The position numbers and the translations under genes were made by a program. The notes beneath the pieces are model-generated. The model was given only the letters and a program-made list of their open reading frames with translations, was not told the DNA's origin and did no database searches. 18,561 nucleotides of DNA from Thermoplasmata archaeon. GTDB taxonomy: Archaea; Thermoplasmatota; Thermoplasmata; Thermoplasmatales; Thermoplasmataceae. Location: assembly GCA_021850745.1 (NCBI GenBank), contig JAJZKX010000008.1, positions 1-18,561 of the forward strand, read 5' to 3'. Numbering within the stretch: position 1 is the first letter of the stretch; each line of letters starts with the position of its first letter. Positions 6,248 through 14,165 of this stretch are shown here, piece after piece.

Positions 6248-7213
6248 ATGTACGATCTGCTCTCATTTCCAGTCTATGTTCTCTCAGGGATTCTTGCCAC
6301 AGGTTTTGCCGTGCTTTCAGTGTCTGGTGGGGGAAAGAAGAATTTTGCAGCCGTAATTCTTGCTGCTGTGACAGGATTGGCTTCAGCATACTTTCTTGCA
6401 GATCCCCTTGCGCCGATGTTTGCGGAACTTGGGGTCTCCGCAGTTGCCACCCTGTACAGGAGGATTGGCTTCTTCCCATCCGTGGGCGGGTTCATCATCG
6501 TTCTTGCGTGCATATTCCTTGGCCTTTCCGCAGCAATATGGACCGTGAACATCATCACTTTCGCATCACTTGCAGCTGCTGCCATGCTCGTTGATCCAAA
6601 GGTTGCAGAGAACGAGATCACAAACCTGAAGATGAAGGGAAAGGACAGGAATAAGGAGGTCAGGAGAGACTATTTCCAGGTGGCACTCGGAGTTGCAGTC
6701 ATCGCGGCAAGCATGGTGCTTGGTTTGTCCCTATCAAGGTACGGGATGTTTCTCTCAGTGCTGGCCATGCTATTCACGGGAAACCTGATCTCAATGTACC
6801 CGAAATCCTATGCCTCAAGGAAGTTCTTCTCCATGGAACGGGATTCAGTGATGCTTGGGCTTGGTGCCATATGGATAGCGATCGCTTCACTCCTTGCAGT
6901 TGCACTCTCCCCCAATATACAGTCGTTCGAGCTCTGCATCACGGTAATCTTCATTTCTGACGCGGTTGCAACAATAGTGGGAGTGAAGTATGGGAAAACC
7001 AGCCTGATCGCGGGTGGAAGAAAATCCGTTGAAGGGTTCCTGTCTCACGTTGCATTATCCTCTGTGGCTGGTTTGATTCTTCTGGGATACGCGGGAGCAA
7101 TCCTCGGGGTACTGTCTGCTGTGATCGAGAGCTTGTCACAGGGAAGACTTGACGATAACCTGACCGCTGGAGGCTTTATCTCAATAGGGGTTTACCTGGC
7201 TTCCCTGCTCTGA
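6248..7213 (+). CDS. Dolichol kinase/CTP-dependent lipid kinase-like integral membrane protein
   Basis: This 321-aa, multi-pass membrane protein carries the conserved C-terminal pattern of the SEC59/dolichol kinase and CTP:diacylglycerol kinase-like family (COG0170): FISDAVATIVGVKYGK (235-250, D238), a loop with GGRKSVEGF (256-264, K259, E262-G263), GVLSAVIESL (287-296, E294) and DDNLTAG (302-308). Members transfer phosphate from CTP to polyprenol or lipid alcohols, or are related to CDP-lipid synthases; the substrate here could be dolichol for glycan carriers or an isoprenoid alcohol (inference). About eight to ten hydrophobic segments are visible, with a charged cytoplasmic loop at 116-141 (KMKGKDRNKEVRRDY). 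The start lies 7 bp after the preceding gene with a weak AGTGA site. It converges on the GNAT gene with a 5-bp gap. Confidence 0.75.
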   Translation: MYDLLSFPVYVLSGILATGFAVLSVSGGGKKNFAAVILAAVTGLASAYFLADPLAPMFAELGVSAVATLYRRIGFFPSVGGFIIVLACIFLGLSAAIWTVNIITFASLAAAAMLVDPKVAENEITNLKMKGKDRNKEVRRDYFQVALGVAVIAASMVLGLSLSRYGMFLSVLAMLFTGNLISMYPKSYASRKFFSMERDSVMLGLGAIWIAIASLLAVALSPNIQSFELCITVIFISDAVATIVGVKYGKTSLIAGGRKSVEGFLSHVALSSVAGLILLGYAGAILGVLSAVIESLSQGRLDDNLTAGGFISIGVYLASLL

Positions 7214-7218
7214 CTCCT

Positions 7219-8145
7219 TCACTTTATCGCCAGGAACTCTTCAGGTTTCTCGTCCCTAACAAATCCGAGCTTCTTGTAAATCTCGAGTGCAGGGTTCTTC
7301 AGGTTTACAGTAAGGGTCATTTCCCTGAACCCCGCCTGGGTGCAGGCATCTACGGCATTGCCTATCAGGACTCTGGAAAGACCCTTTCCCCTGTGATCCT
7401 GGGACAGGAATACGCTTGCAAGGAAGCACTTCTCTGCGCTTGAGATTCCGGGCATCCCCTTGGTCACAAGGATCCCCCCGCAGGGCTCTTCACCACTGTA
7501 AATAAGGCGTGAGGCGGCGTAAACCAGGCTTCCATAGGGCTCATTGAGAAATATGTCTGTAGTGAAATTCACCCTGTCCTCCCTCTTGGTGCTGAACATG
7601 GGTTCATCGCTTGTATTGCGGTAGCACTGGTACTCCAGGTCGGAGTACTGCTCAACAGATATGTCTGAAATTGGCCTGAGTGAATACCCGCTTGGCAGCT
7701 CAAGACTGCCGATTCTGCTATCCAGATGCCTGGTCATTCCTACCCGTTTCACTATACGGTACCCGCCCGACTCAAGGATTTCCGCCTGGGAATCCGGGGC
7801 GTTGAATATCTTGTCCAGGTATACCTTGATATCATTACCAGGGGATGATTCAGAAACCCAGGAAAGCATTGCCTTCAGCCTCTCTTCACTGTAATCCCCG
7901 GGTGATCTGAATCCTGCTGAAACGTAAACCCGATCCGTGAAGATTCCGGCATCTACAAGGAAAGCATAGGCGGCAGGCTTCCCTTCGGAGAATATTGCCA
8001 TCGATTTTGTGGAGTTTGTATTCAGCGCATCGATGATTGGTTCAAGCCTGGTCTCAATCATTTCGATTGCATATGTTTTCGAAAGGTGCTCAATGTAGGG
8101 TTTCAGGATGTCGTGCCAGTCCAGCTTGACATTCTCTATTCTCAT
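7219..8145 (-). CDS. Two-domain GNAT N-acetyltransferase
   Basis: With the start at 8145 (MRIENVKLDW) the protein has 308 residues. The C-terminal half is a canonical GNAT fold: CFLASVFLSQDHRGKGLSRVL with the acetyl-CoA loop R-G-K-G-L at about 252-256, then LTVNLKNPALEIYKKLGF, the usual strand and helix at the end of the fold. The N-terminal half looks like a degenerate second GNAT domain (AIFSEGKPAAYAFLVDAG, then YSEERLKAMLSWV and ILESGGYRIVKRVGM), an arrangement also seen in mycothiol-synthase-like proteins. The acceptor substrate cannot be told. A longer reading from 8259 would overlap the malic enzyme start; 8145 is preferred because GGAGG lies about 13 nt upstream. It is divergent from malic enzyme and convergent with the lipid kinase gene. 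Confidence 0.8.
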   Translation of the reverse strand: MRIENVKLDWHDILKPYIEHLSKTYAIEMIETRLEPIIDALNTNSTKSMAIFSEGKPAAYAFLVDAGIFTDRVYVSAGFRSPGDYSEERLKAMLSWVSESSPGNDIKVYLDKIFNAPDSQAEILESGGYRIVKRVGMTRHLDSRIGSLELPSGYSLRPISDISVEQYSDLEYQCYRNTSDEPMFSTKREDRVNFTTDIFLNEPYGSLVYAASRLIYSGEEPCGGILVTKGMPGISSAEKCFLASVFLSQDHRGKGLSRVLIGNAVDACTQAGFREMTLTVNLKNPALEIYKKLGFVRDEKPEEFLAIK

Positions 8146-8207
8146 CGGCTTCTGTCCTCCATCAGTTACGTACCTTATCCGTTTCCGATTAAGTATATTA
8201 CCGCTCA
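8146..8207. promoter_or_regulatory. Divergent promoter between GNAT and malic enzyme genes
   Basis: This 62-bp gap has one clear TATA-like run, aagtatatta at 8191-8200. On the minus strand it lies about 50 nt from the GNAT start and leaves a leader with a GGAGG site. On the plus strand it lies only about 12 nt before the ATG at 8208, which is too close, so either it serves only the GNAT gene or malic enzyme starts further downstream. Confidence 0.4.
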
Positions 8208-9581
8208 ATGAATGCTGTTCCGATCCTCTTGGAACAGGAAACATCCGCAACGGAGACATACAACAGGGATTCCGTGACTGCCGCAGAATTTTACAAGGGG
8301 AAGATTAGGTCAGTGCCAAAGGTCCCCATCAAGACGCTGGCAGACTTCTCGATCTGGTATACCCCGGGGATTGCAGAGGTTTCAAGGCGAATAAGCAAGG
8401 ACACAAGCCTGTCATTTGAAATGACTGGCAGGTGGAACTCAGTCGCTATTCTCACAGATGGGACCCGTGTGCTTGGCATTGGAAACGTGGGTCCTGAAGC
8501 AGCAATGCCGGTAATGGAGGGAAAGGCACTCCTGTTCAACTACCTTGGAGGAGTGAATGCTGTGCCAATTCCCATAAGGGTACAGGACAGGGAAGCATTC
8601 TTCGATGTGGCCAAGGCGCTTGAGCCGTCCTTTGGCGGGTTCAACCTTGAGGACATAGAGTCTCCAAAGTGCTTCTTCCTGCTGGAAAAGCTTCAGAAGG
8701 AGCTAGAGATTCCCGTATGGCATGACGACCAGCTTGGAACAGCATCCATCATACTTGCGGGGCTCTACAATGCTCTCAAGATAACTGGAAAGCAACTGAA
8801 GGACGTCCGCCTGGTTCTCCTTGGCTCCGGTGCCGCAAACGTTGCAACAGCCCACCTGCTTAAGGCAGCAGGATTCAACATGGGCAATATAACCCTTGTG
8901 GACAGCAAAGGGATCCTGAACCCTTCAAGGGAGGACATGGACTCGCTCATGATCAATAACCCGTGGAAATATGACCTTGCAATGATGACGAACTCGGACA
9001 GGCTCACCGGAGGGCCTGCTGAGGCCATCCGTGGTGCAGACGTGGTGGTTTCCGCATCCAGGTCAGATCCAGGTTTCATGAAGCAGGACTGGATAAGGTC
9101 AATGCAGGACGACCCGATCATTTTCGCCCTTGCGAATCCGTTTCCAGAGATATGGCCGTCAAAGGCAAAGGAGGCAGGAGCAAGAATTGTTGCCACCGGC
9201 CGGGGGGATTTTCCAAACCAGATAAACAATAGCCTGGTATTTCCTGCAGTGTTCAGGGGCGTACTTGACGCAAGGGCAAAAGGGGTCAATTTTGACGTAA
9301 TGGTCACGGCTTCCAGGGAAATTGCAGAATTCATCAAGGATCCACATGAAGACCGGATAGTCCCAAACATGGGCGACTGGGAAATGTATCCGCAGGTGGC
9401 ATCTGCTGTGGCCGCGAAGACAAGCGAGCTCGGGCTGTCCAGGGTCAGGGGTAGCAGGAACCAGTTCCTGTCGACTGCAACGGAGATAATCGAGGAAAAC
9501 AGGAGGTTCTACCAGAAATCAGTAGAATCAGGAATGGTTAGAGAACTGAAGGAGGCTGGAATAATTGGCAAGGAATATTGA
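8208..9581 (+). CDS. Malic enzyme (NAD(P)-dependent, decarboxylating)
   Basis: The enzyme converts malate to pyruvate and CO2 with reduction of NAD(P), linking the C4 pool with pyruvate. In 457 residues it shows YTPGIAEVSR (51-60, catalytic Tyr), GIGNVGPEAAMPVMEGKA (90-107, catalytic Lys 106), the metal-binding NLEDI (E148, D149) and WHDDQLGTA (D173, D174), the Rossmann LLGSGAANVATA (204-215), ALANPFPEI and GRGDFPNQINN. It is of the short bacterial/archaeal type but has about 70 residues after the usual C-terminus. The start is open: ATG 8208 is the first in frame, but the only TATA-like run lies 12 nt before it, and TTG 8229 or GTG 8274 (which would begin VTAAEFYKGKIRSVPK) fit short malic enzymes too. 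Its 3' end overlaps the next gene by 17 bases. Confidence 0.93.
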   Translation: MNAVPILLEQETSATETYNRDSVTAAEFYKGKIRSVPKVPIKTLADFSIWYTPGIAEVSRRISKDTSLSFEMTGRWNSVAILTDGTRVLGIGNVGPEAAMPVMEGKALLFNYLGGVNAVPIPIRVQDREAFFDVAKALEPSFGGFNLEDIESPKCFFLLEKLQKELEIPVWHDDQLGTASIILAGLYNALKITGKQLKDVRLVLLGSGAANVATAHLLKAAGFNMGNITLVDSKGILNPSREDMDSLMINNPWKYDLAMMTNSDRLTGGPAEAIRGADVVVSASRSDPGFMKQDWIRSMQDDPIIFALANPFPEIWPSKAKEAGARIVATGRGDFPNQINNSLVFPAVFRGVLDARAKGVNFDVMVTASREIAEFIKDPHEDRIVPNMGDWEMYPQVASAVAAKTSELGLSRVRGSRNQFLSTATEIIEENRRFYQKSVESGMVRELKEAGIIGKEY

Positions 9582-10056
9582 AATAAGGAGTGCAGAGGAA
9601 AAAGACATCCCAGGTATACTGGAGATGCTCAGGAGGCTTAAGAAACTGAACGAGGAGTTCGACACAAGGTTTACTGTTTCAGACGACATGGAAGGGAGGG
9701 CCGCTGGCTTGCTGAAGAAGGTAATCCATGACAGGGACGGGTACCTTGTGCTGGTTGCCTTCAGCTCAAAGAAGATCGCCGGCCTTATCATGATAGATGT
9801 CATTGACAGGATATTTTACTCGCCTCCAGGAGAGGGCAGAATTACGGAGTTCTACATAATGCCGGAGTTCCGCAGGAGTGGCCTCGGGAAGGTCATGCTC
9901 GAGAGGGCATACTCTGCAATGAAGGAGAGGAAGATTGGCCTCCTTACGGCTGAGTTCCCCTCTCTTAACGTGATCGCCAGGAACTTCTACACGAAGGATG
10001 GTTTCAGGGAACTGATGAGCATATTCGGCAAGAGAATGGGGGAAGTAGCGGAATAG
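9565..10056 (+). CDS. GNAT N-acetyltransferase, translationally coupled to malic enzyme
   Basis: This 163-aa single-domain GNAT protein starts with IEIRSAEEKDIPGILEML, has the central strand LVLVAFSSKKIAGLIMID, the acetyl-CoA motif ITEFYIMPEFRRSGLGKVML (R103-R-S-G-L-G108) and the C-terminal SLNVIARNFYTKDGFREL. It begins at TTG 9565, inside the end of the malic enzyme gene, with GGAGG 9 nt before (ggaggctggaataaTTG), so the two are translated from one message. Possible roles include acetylation of a protein N-terminus or lysine, or of a small amine; coupling to malic enzyme invites the idea that it modifies metabolic enzymes, but that is inference. Nine bases separate it from the convergent isocitrate lyase. 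Confidence 0.85.
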   Translation: MARNIEIRSAEEKDIPGILEMLRRLKKLNEEFDTRFTVSDDMEGRAAGLLKKVIHDRDGYLVLVAFSSKKIAGLIMIDVIDRIFYSPPGEGRITEFYIMPEFRRSGLGKVMLERAYSAMKERKIGLLTAEFPSLNVIARNFYTKDGFRELMSIFGKRMGEVAE

Positions 10057-10065
10057 GTTGTCCGC

Positions 10066-11379
10066 TCACTCTTTCTCTACCATGGCCCTTACGCTTTCGT
10101 TCTTCCCCTGAAACTGCTCCTCCTCGGTTGACCCTGCAAGTGCGGTGGTAGATGACGAGTTTCCCGACAGGACCCTGGAGACCTCGTCGAAATAACCGGT
10201 TCCAACAAAGTACTGGTGCCTGACAGCGTCAAAGCCATGTTCAGCATCAGTGAATTCATTTTCCTGCAGGGAAACGTAGGCACTCATTCCTCCTGTTGAA
10301 TAGTCCCTCGCAAGCCTGAACATTGAGTGGTTAAGAGCGTGGAACCCGGCAAGGGTGATGAACTGGAATTTGTAGCCAAGTTTCCCCAGTTCATCCTGAA
10401 ATGTTGCAATCTCTTCCCCAGAAAGGTTCCTCTTCCAGTTGAACGATGGGGAGCAGTTGTACGCAAGCTTCTTGCCCGGATATTTGTCCCTGATGGTTCT
10501 TGCAAAGTACCTTGCCTCATCCATGTCAGGCTTTGAGGTCTCGAACCAGAGCATGTCAGCGTAGGGGGCAAAGTCAAGTCCGCGCCTTGCCGAGGCCTCG
10601 ATGCCTCCTTCGTAGCGATAGTACCCTTCTGAGGTCCTGGCACCCGATATGAATTCAGCATCCCTTTCATCTATGTTGCTCGTGAGGAGCCTGGCTCCAT
10701 TCGAGTCTGTCCTGGCTATCAGAATGGTATCCACGCCCATGCAATCCGCGGCCAGCCTGGCCGAAGTGAGGCTACGGATGAATGACGAGGTCGGCACGAG
10801 CACCTTCCCGCCAAGGTGACCGCACTTCTTCTCGGAAGACAGCTGGTCCTCGTAGTGCACAGCCGCCGCTCCAGCCTCTATCATCTGCTTTGTCAACTCG
10901 AATACGTTGAGGGGGCCGCCGAAGCCAGCTTCGCCGTCCGCAACCAGAGGAACGTAGAATGGGGTGGTAGAGCCTGACATTCTGTTCTTCATGTCCTCCC
11001 TCATGAAGGCACGGTTGATCCTTCTCACCAGGGCTGGCACACTGTTGCTCGGGTACAGGCTCTGGTCTGGATAGGTCTCTCCGGACAGGTTCGCATCGGC
11101 TGCAACCTGCCATCCGCTTATGTAGATGGCATTGAGTCCTCCTCTCACCATCTGCACCGCCTGGTTGCCGGTCAATGCGCCCAGGGCCCTTACAAAAGGC
11201 TTTTCCTCCATTAGGCTCCAGAGCCTGGAGGACATATTTTCCGCAATGGTATGGGAAATCCTCATGTTGCCGGAGAGCCTGAGGACTTCACCAGGGCCGT
11301 AATTCCTGACGATCCCGTTCCATCTGCTGCCGCTCCATCTCTCCTTCATGCCGGCTTCACCCTCACCAGGACCGATCAT
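10066..11379 (-). CDS. aceA: Isocitrate lyase
   Basis: The enzyme splits isocitrate into succinate and glyoxylate, the first step of the glyoxylate bypass. The 437 residues match bacterial-type ICL in length. Motifs: [12 protein letters not shown] (86-97), [10 protein letters not shown] (147-155, Mg-binding D148), HYEDQ (E177, D178), the diagnostic KKCGHLGGK (184-192, catalytic C186), [11 protein letters not shown], and NCSPSFNW. All expected active-site elements are present. Its ATG overlaps the malate synthase TGA (ATGA), and GGAGG lies 7 nt upstream within the malate synthase end, which fixes the start and indicates translational coupling. Order is malate synthase first, lyase second. The C-terminal ~25 residues ([16 protein letters not shown]) are polar and probably flexible. 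Confidence 0.96.
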   Translation of the reverse strand: MIGPGEGEAGMKERWSGSRWNGIVRNYGPGEVLRLSGNMRISHTIAENMSSRLWSLMEEKPFVRALGALTGNQAVQMVRGGLNAIYISGWQVAADANLSGETYPDQSLYPSNSVPALVRRINRAFMREDMKNRMSGSTTPFYVPLVADGEAGFGGPLNVFELTKQMIEAGAAAVHYEDQLSSEKKCGHLGGKVLVPTSSFIRSLTSARLAADCMGVDTILIARTDSNGARLLTSNIDERDAEFISGARTSEGYYRYEGGIEASARRGLDFAPYADMLWFETSKPDMDEARYFARTIRDKYPGKKLAYNCSPSFNWKRNLSGEEIATFQDELGKLGYKFQFITLAGFHALNHSMFRLARDYSTGGMSAYVSLQENEFTDAEHGFDAVRHQYFVGTGYFDEVSRVLSGNSSSTTALAGSTEEEQFQGKNESVRAMVEKE

Positions 11380-12968
11380 TCAACCGCCTCCAGCTCCATG
11401 AGCCTTTCATACGCCTTCAGGGTGAGAAAATCTGCAAATTCCCTGTCTGCCGTTATTTCCCTGAACAGCCTGACTGCATCTTTAAGGTGGCCTGCATCAT
11501 GCAGTTTTCCGGCCTCCTCGTCAATTACCCTGTTGACAAGATCAAGCGTCACCGTCCTTCCGTCTTCCAGCCTGGAACCATGCCGGATCCATTGCCATAC
11601 CTGAGACCTGGAGATTTCAGCCGTTGCGGCATCCTCCATCAGGTTGTACAGGGGAACAGCGCCTCTGCCTCCGAGCCAGGCATCCATGTATTGAATGCCC
11701 ACTCTCACGTTGTGCTTCAGCCCTTCCTCAGTAATGCTACCTGCAATGGGCGACAGCAGTTCCCCTGCCTTAACCGTGGGCCAGTCCGGGCTCCTTTCGA
11801 GCTGGTTCCTCCCCTTCATGTTCCTGTCAAAAACATCCTTTGCCGGGTAGACAAGCGCAGGGTGCGCAACCCAGGTTCCGTCATGCCCCAGGTAAACCTC
11901 CCTTTCCTTGTCCTCCCGCACCTTTTCTATGGCAAGTCTGTTTAGGGCCTCATCCCCCTTTACTGGAATGAAGGCGGACATTCCGCCCATTGCATGCGCT
12001 CCCCTCTTGTGGCATGTGCCAACAAGCAGCCTTGTATAGGCGAGCAGGAATCCCTTATCCATCGTAACAGACGACCTGTCTGGCAGAACGAATCCGGGGT
12101 TGTTCCTGAACTTCTTTATGTAGCTGAAGATGTAGTCCCACCTGCCGCAGTTGAGTCCAGCGGAGTGGTCCCTCGTTTCGTAGAGTATCTCATCCATCTC
12201 GAAGGCAGCAAGAATTGTCTCAATCAGGAAAGTGGCCTTGACGGTTCCCTTCTCCAGGCCGAGATAGTTCTCGGCATAGGAGAACATGTCGTTCCACAGC
12301 TTCGCCTCGAACCTGCTTTCGGTCTTGGGAATGTACAGGCATGGCGCAAGACCGTCCTCAACCAGTTTCCTTGCATTGCTGAACATGAACACTGCAAAGT
12401 CGAAGAATGAACCAGGCACTGGGGTTCCCCTGTACTTTACATGAACCTCGTCCAGATGCAGGCCCCTTGGCCGTACGAAAAGTGTTGCCGTGGACTCTGC
12501 CATGGTGTATTCCTTACCATCTTCGGTCGTATACGACAGGTTCTTCCTCACTGCATCATATATATTCTTCTGACCCTGGAGGATCCCCTCCCAGGTTGGA
12601 GACTGTGCGTCCTCAAAGTCTGTCATGTACACGTTGGCACCGGAGTTGAGGGCGTTTATGAACATCTTCCGGTCACCTGATGGACCGGTAATCTCGACCC
12701 TCCTGTCCTGAAGAAACTCAGGAACAGGCGAAATCTTCCATTCAGACTTCCTTATGCCTTCAGTTTCCTCTGGAAAATCGGGGAGAACCCCGGCGTCAAT
12801 TTTCTCCTGGACCGCCTTTCTCTGCTCAAGGAGCCGGTTCCTGGTGTCCATGAAAGTCTCACATAGGTCTCCAACGAACTGGAGGCACTCTGCCGTCAGC
12901 AGTTCGCTTCCGGACAATCCTTCATTTCCAGCTGTCTCAATGACTACGGTTCCGTATTTCTGCTTCAT
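11376..12968 (-). CDS. aceB: Malate synthase A
   Basis: The enzyme condenses glyoxylate with acetyl-CoA to malate, the second bypass step. The 530 residues match isoform A in size. Visible are the family signature [20 protein letters not shown] (266-285), RPRG with catalytic R167, LIETI with metal-binding E250, GRWDY with metal-binding D278, and [11 protein letters not shown] with the catalytic base D446. It is the first gene of the aceB-aceA operon. The ATG at 12968 has a TATA-like tatttatgta element about 30 nt upstream and no Shine-Dalgarno site, so the message is probably leaderless. The type A sequence is the one common in bacteria; horizontal origin is possible, but base composition does not stand out from the neighbours. 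Confidence 0.96.
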   Translation of the reverse strand: MKQKYGTVVIETAGNEGLSGSELLTAECLQFVGDLCETFMDTRNRLLEQRKAVQEKIDAGVLPDFPEETEGIRKSEWKISPVPEFLQDRRVEITGPSGDRKMFINALNSGANVYMTDFEDAQSPTWEGILQGQKNIYDAVRKNLSYTTEDGKEYTMAESTATLFVRPRGLHLDEVHVKYRGTPVPGSFFDFAVFMFSNARKLVEDGLAPCLYIPKTESRFEAKLWNDMFSYAENYLGLEKGTVKATFLIETILAAFEMDEILYETRDHSAGLNCGRWDYIFSYIKKFRNNPGFVLPDRSSVTMDKGFLLAYTRLLVGTCHKRGAHAMGGMSAFIPVKGDEALNRLAIEKVREDKEREVYLGHDGTWVAHPALVYPAKDVFDRNMKGRNQLERSPDWPTVKAGELLSPIAGSITEEGLKHNVRVGIQYMDAWLGGRGAVPLYNLMEDAATAEISRSQVWQWIRHGSRLEDGRTVTLDLVNRVIDEEAGKLHDAGHLKDAVRLFREITADREFADFLTLKAYERLMELEAVE

Positions 12969-13086
12969 AAGGTTCGTTTATCAATAAGTGTGATACATAA
13001 ATAGTTAATCGAATATGTTTTTACAATGGTAAATATATGGCATATACATTATATACATATATTCTGTAACTATACTGGAACTACCC
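12969..13086. promoter_or_regulatory. Divergent promoter region, glyoxylate operon and AbrB-PhoU gene
   Basis: The 118-bp gap is AT-rich compared with the coding flanks. A TATA-like run at 12993-13004 serves the minus-strand aceB start at 12968 and another at 13041-13063 serves the plus-strand start at 13087, each about 30 nt from its ATG, so both messages may be leaderless. The second run contains two copies of atatacat (13042-13049 and 13051-13058) with a 9-bp period, and a near copy aaatatatgg at 13031. These could be TATA elements only, or an operator overlapping the promoter. Confidence 0.55.
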
Positions 13087-14082
13087 ATGAAGGAAATAAG
13101 AAAGTTACAAGTATCTGCTGGTGGCACTTACATCGTCACGGTACCCAAGCAGTGGATTGAGGAGATCGGGCTGGCCAAGGGCAATCCCGTGATCATGTCA
13201 ATGGAAAACGGCGAGATCATCATTTCTCCTGCGGAGAGGAAACCCCCGCAGGAGTCCAGGTCAATCAACGCCGGGACTTTTGAGCACAGGAAACTACTGG
13301 AACTGGCACTCACAGCCTCCTACATCCAGGGTTATGACGTCACCCAGATATTCTCCGAAAATCCAGAGAATCATGTATGGAAGGAGTGGGCACGCTCGGC
13401 ACTGGAAGGTCTGGTAGGTGTGGAAGTGCTGGAAGACTACTCTGACAGGATGCTCCTGCAGAACCTGGTTGACCCTTTCAAGTTTGATTTCATGAGGATG
13501 CTCGAGAAATTCTCGCGGAATGCCTCGGCGGTTCTTGCAGATGCCGTTCAGGCGATTGTGACAGGAGATGGAGATCTCGCGTCGGATGCCTTCTACCGGG
13601 GATCAGAACTCACCAAGAGTTACCGGCTCCTCATGCGACTTGCCATGCTTTCTGCCAGGGACAAGGAAGTCAGGAGGCAGTTTGGTATAGAATCTATTTC
13701 AGGGGTTATCGTGAATGTGATTGCCACCAGAGAGATGGGGCGAATAGCATATTACGCCATGCGGACATCGGAACATGTTCTCGAATTCCATGAAAGGTTA
13801 CCGGAAAGAATCTCTGAATTGCTGGTCAGCATGGAGAAGCAGGCCCGTGAAATGCAGAGGAAGGCTTTCCTCGCTCTGCTCGAAAGGAACATCAGGCTGG
13901 CGTCTCAGGTTATTGACAGCATGGGTTCAGTCAGGGATATCTACAATGAGATGCATGAGTCAGCGGAATATTCTGCCATAAAAGGCAAGCTTCCCCTTGC
14001 CATAATAATCAGGGACATAAGGGCTATTGCCGGGTATGCAGTAGCGCTCGCTGACGATTCAGTGCTGGGAGTCTTCTCATAG
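13087..14082 (+). CDS. AbrB-type DNA-binding plus PhoU domain regulator
   Basis: The first ~48 residues form a SpoVT/AbrB swapped-hairpin DNA-binding domain: IRKLQVSAGGTYIVTVPKQW, IEEIGLAKGNPVIM and ENGEIIISP. The rest (about 65-331) is all-helical and resembles the tandem three-helix bundles of PhoU, with acidic and Glu/Asp-rich helices (for example LADAVQAIVTGDGDLASDA and MHESAEYSAIKGKLPLA). This domain pair is the common archaeal form annotated as phosphate uptake regulator. Here no phosphate transporter is visible; the nearest neighbour is the divergent glyoxylate operon, so local control of that operon or of itself is possible (inference). The start follows a TATA-rich stretch at the leaderless distance. 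Confidence 0.85.
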   Translation: MKEIRKLQVSAGGTYIVTVPKQWIEEIGLAKGNPVIMSMENGEIIISPAERKPPQESRSINAGTFEHRKLLELALTASYIQGYDVTQIFSENPENHVWKEWARSALEGLVGVEVLEDYSDRMLLQNLVDPFKFDFMRMLEKFSRNASAVLADAVQAIVTGDGDLASDAFYRGSELTKSYRLLMRLAMLSARDKEVRRQFGIESISGVIVNVIATREMGRIAYYAMRTSEHVLEFHERLPERISELLVSMEKQAREMQRKAFLALLERNIRLASQVIDSMGSVRDIYNEMHESAEYSAIKGKLPLAIIIRDIRAIAGYAVALADDSVLGVFS

Positions 14083-14128
14083 GGGCGACGAAGGGGCATT
14101 CCGATCCGCCATCATGAAGAGGGGAAAG

Positions 14129-14137
14129 ATTAATATC
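14129..14137 (+). promoter_or_regulatory. TATA box of the 833-aa membrane protein gene
   Basis: attaatatc lies about 30 nt before the ATG at 14166, with purine-rich sequence in front of it, which fits a leaderless transcript. It follows the end of the AbrB-PhoU gene by about 47 bp, so the membrane protein probably has its own promoter. Confidence 0.45.
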
Positions 14138-14165
14138 TTCGGGCTTGAATTAGTCAGGGTACGAC

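Noticed and set aside
8146..8259. Longer GNAT protein from ATG 8259
   Set aside because: It would overlap the divergent malic enzyme start, its extra residues look non-coding, and a GGAGG site supports 8145.
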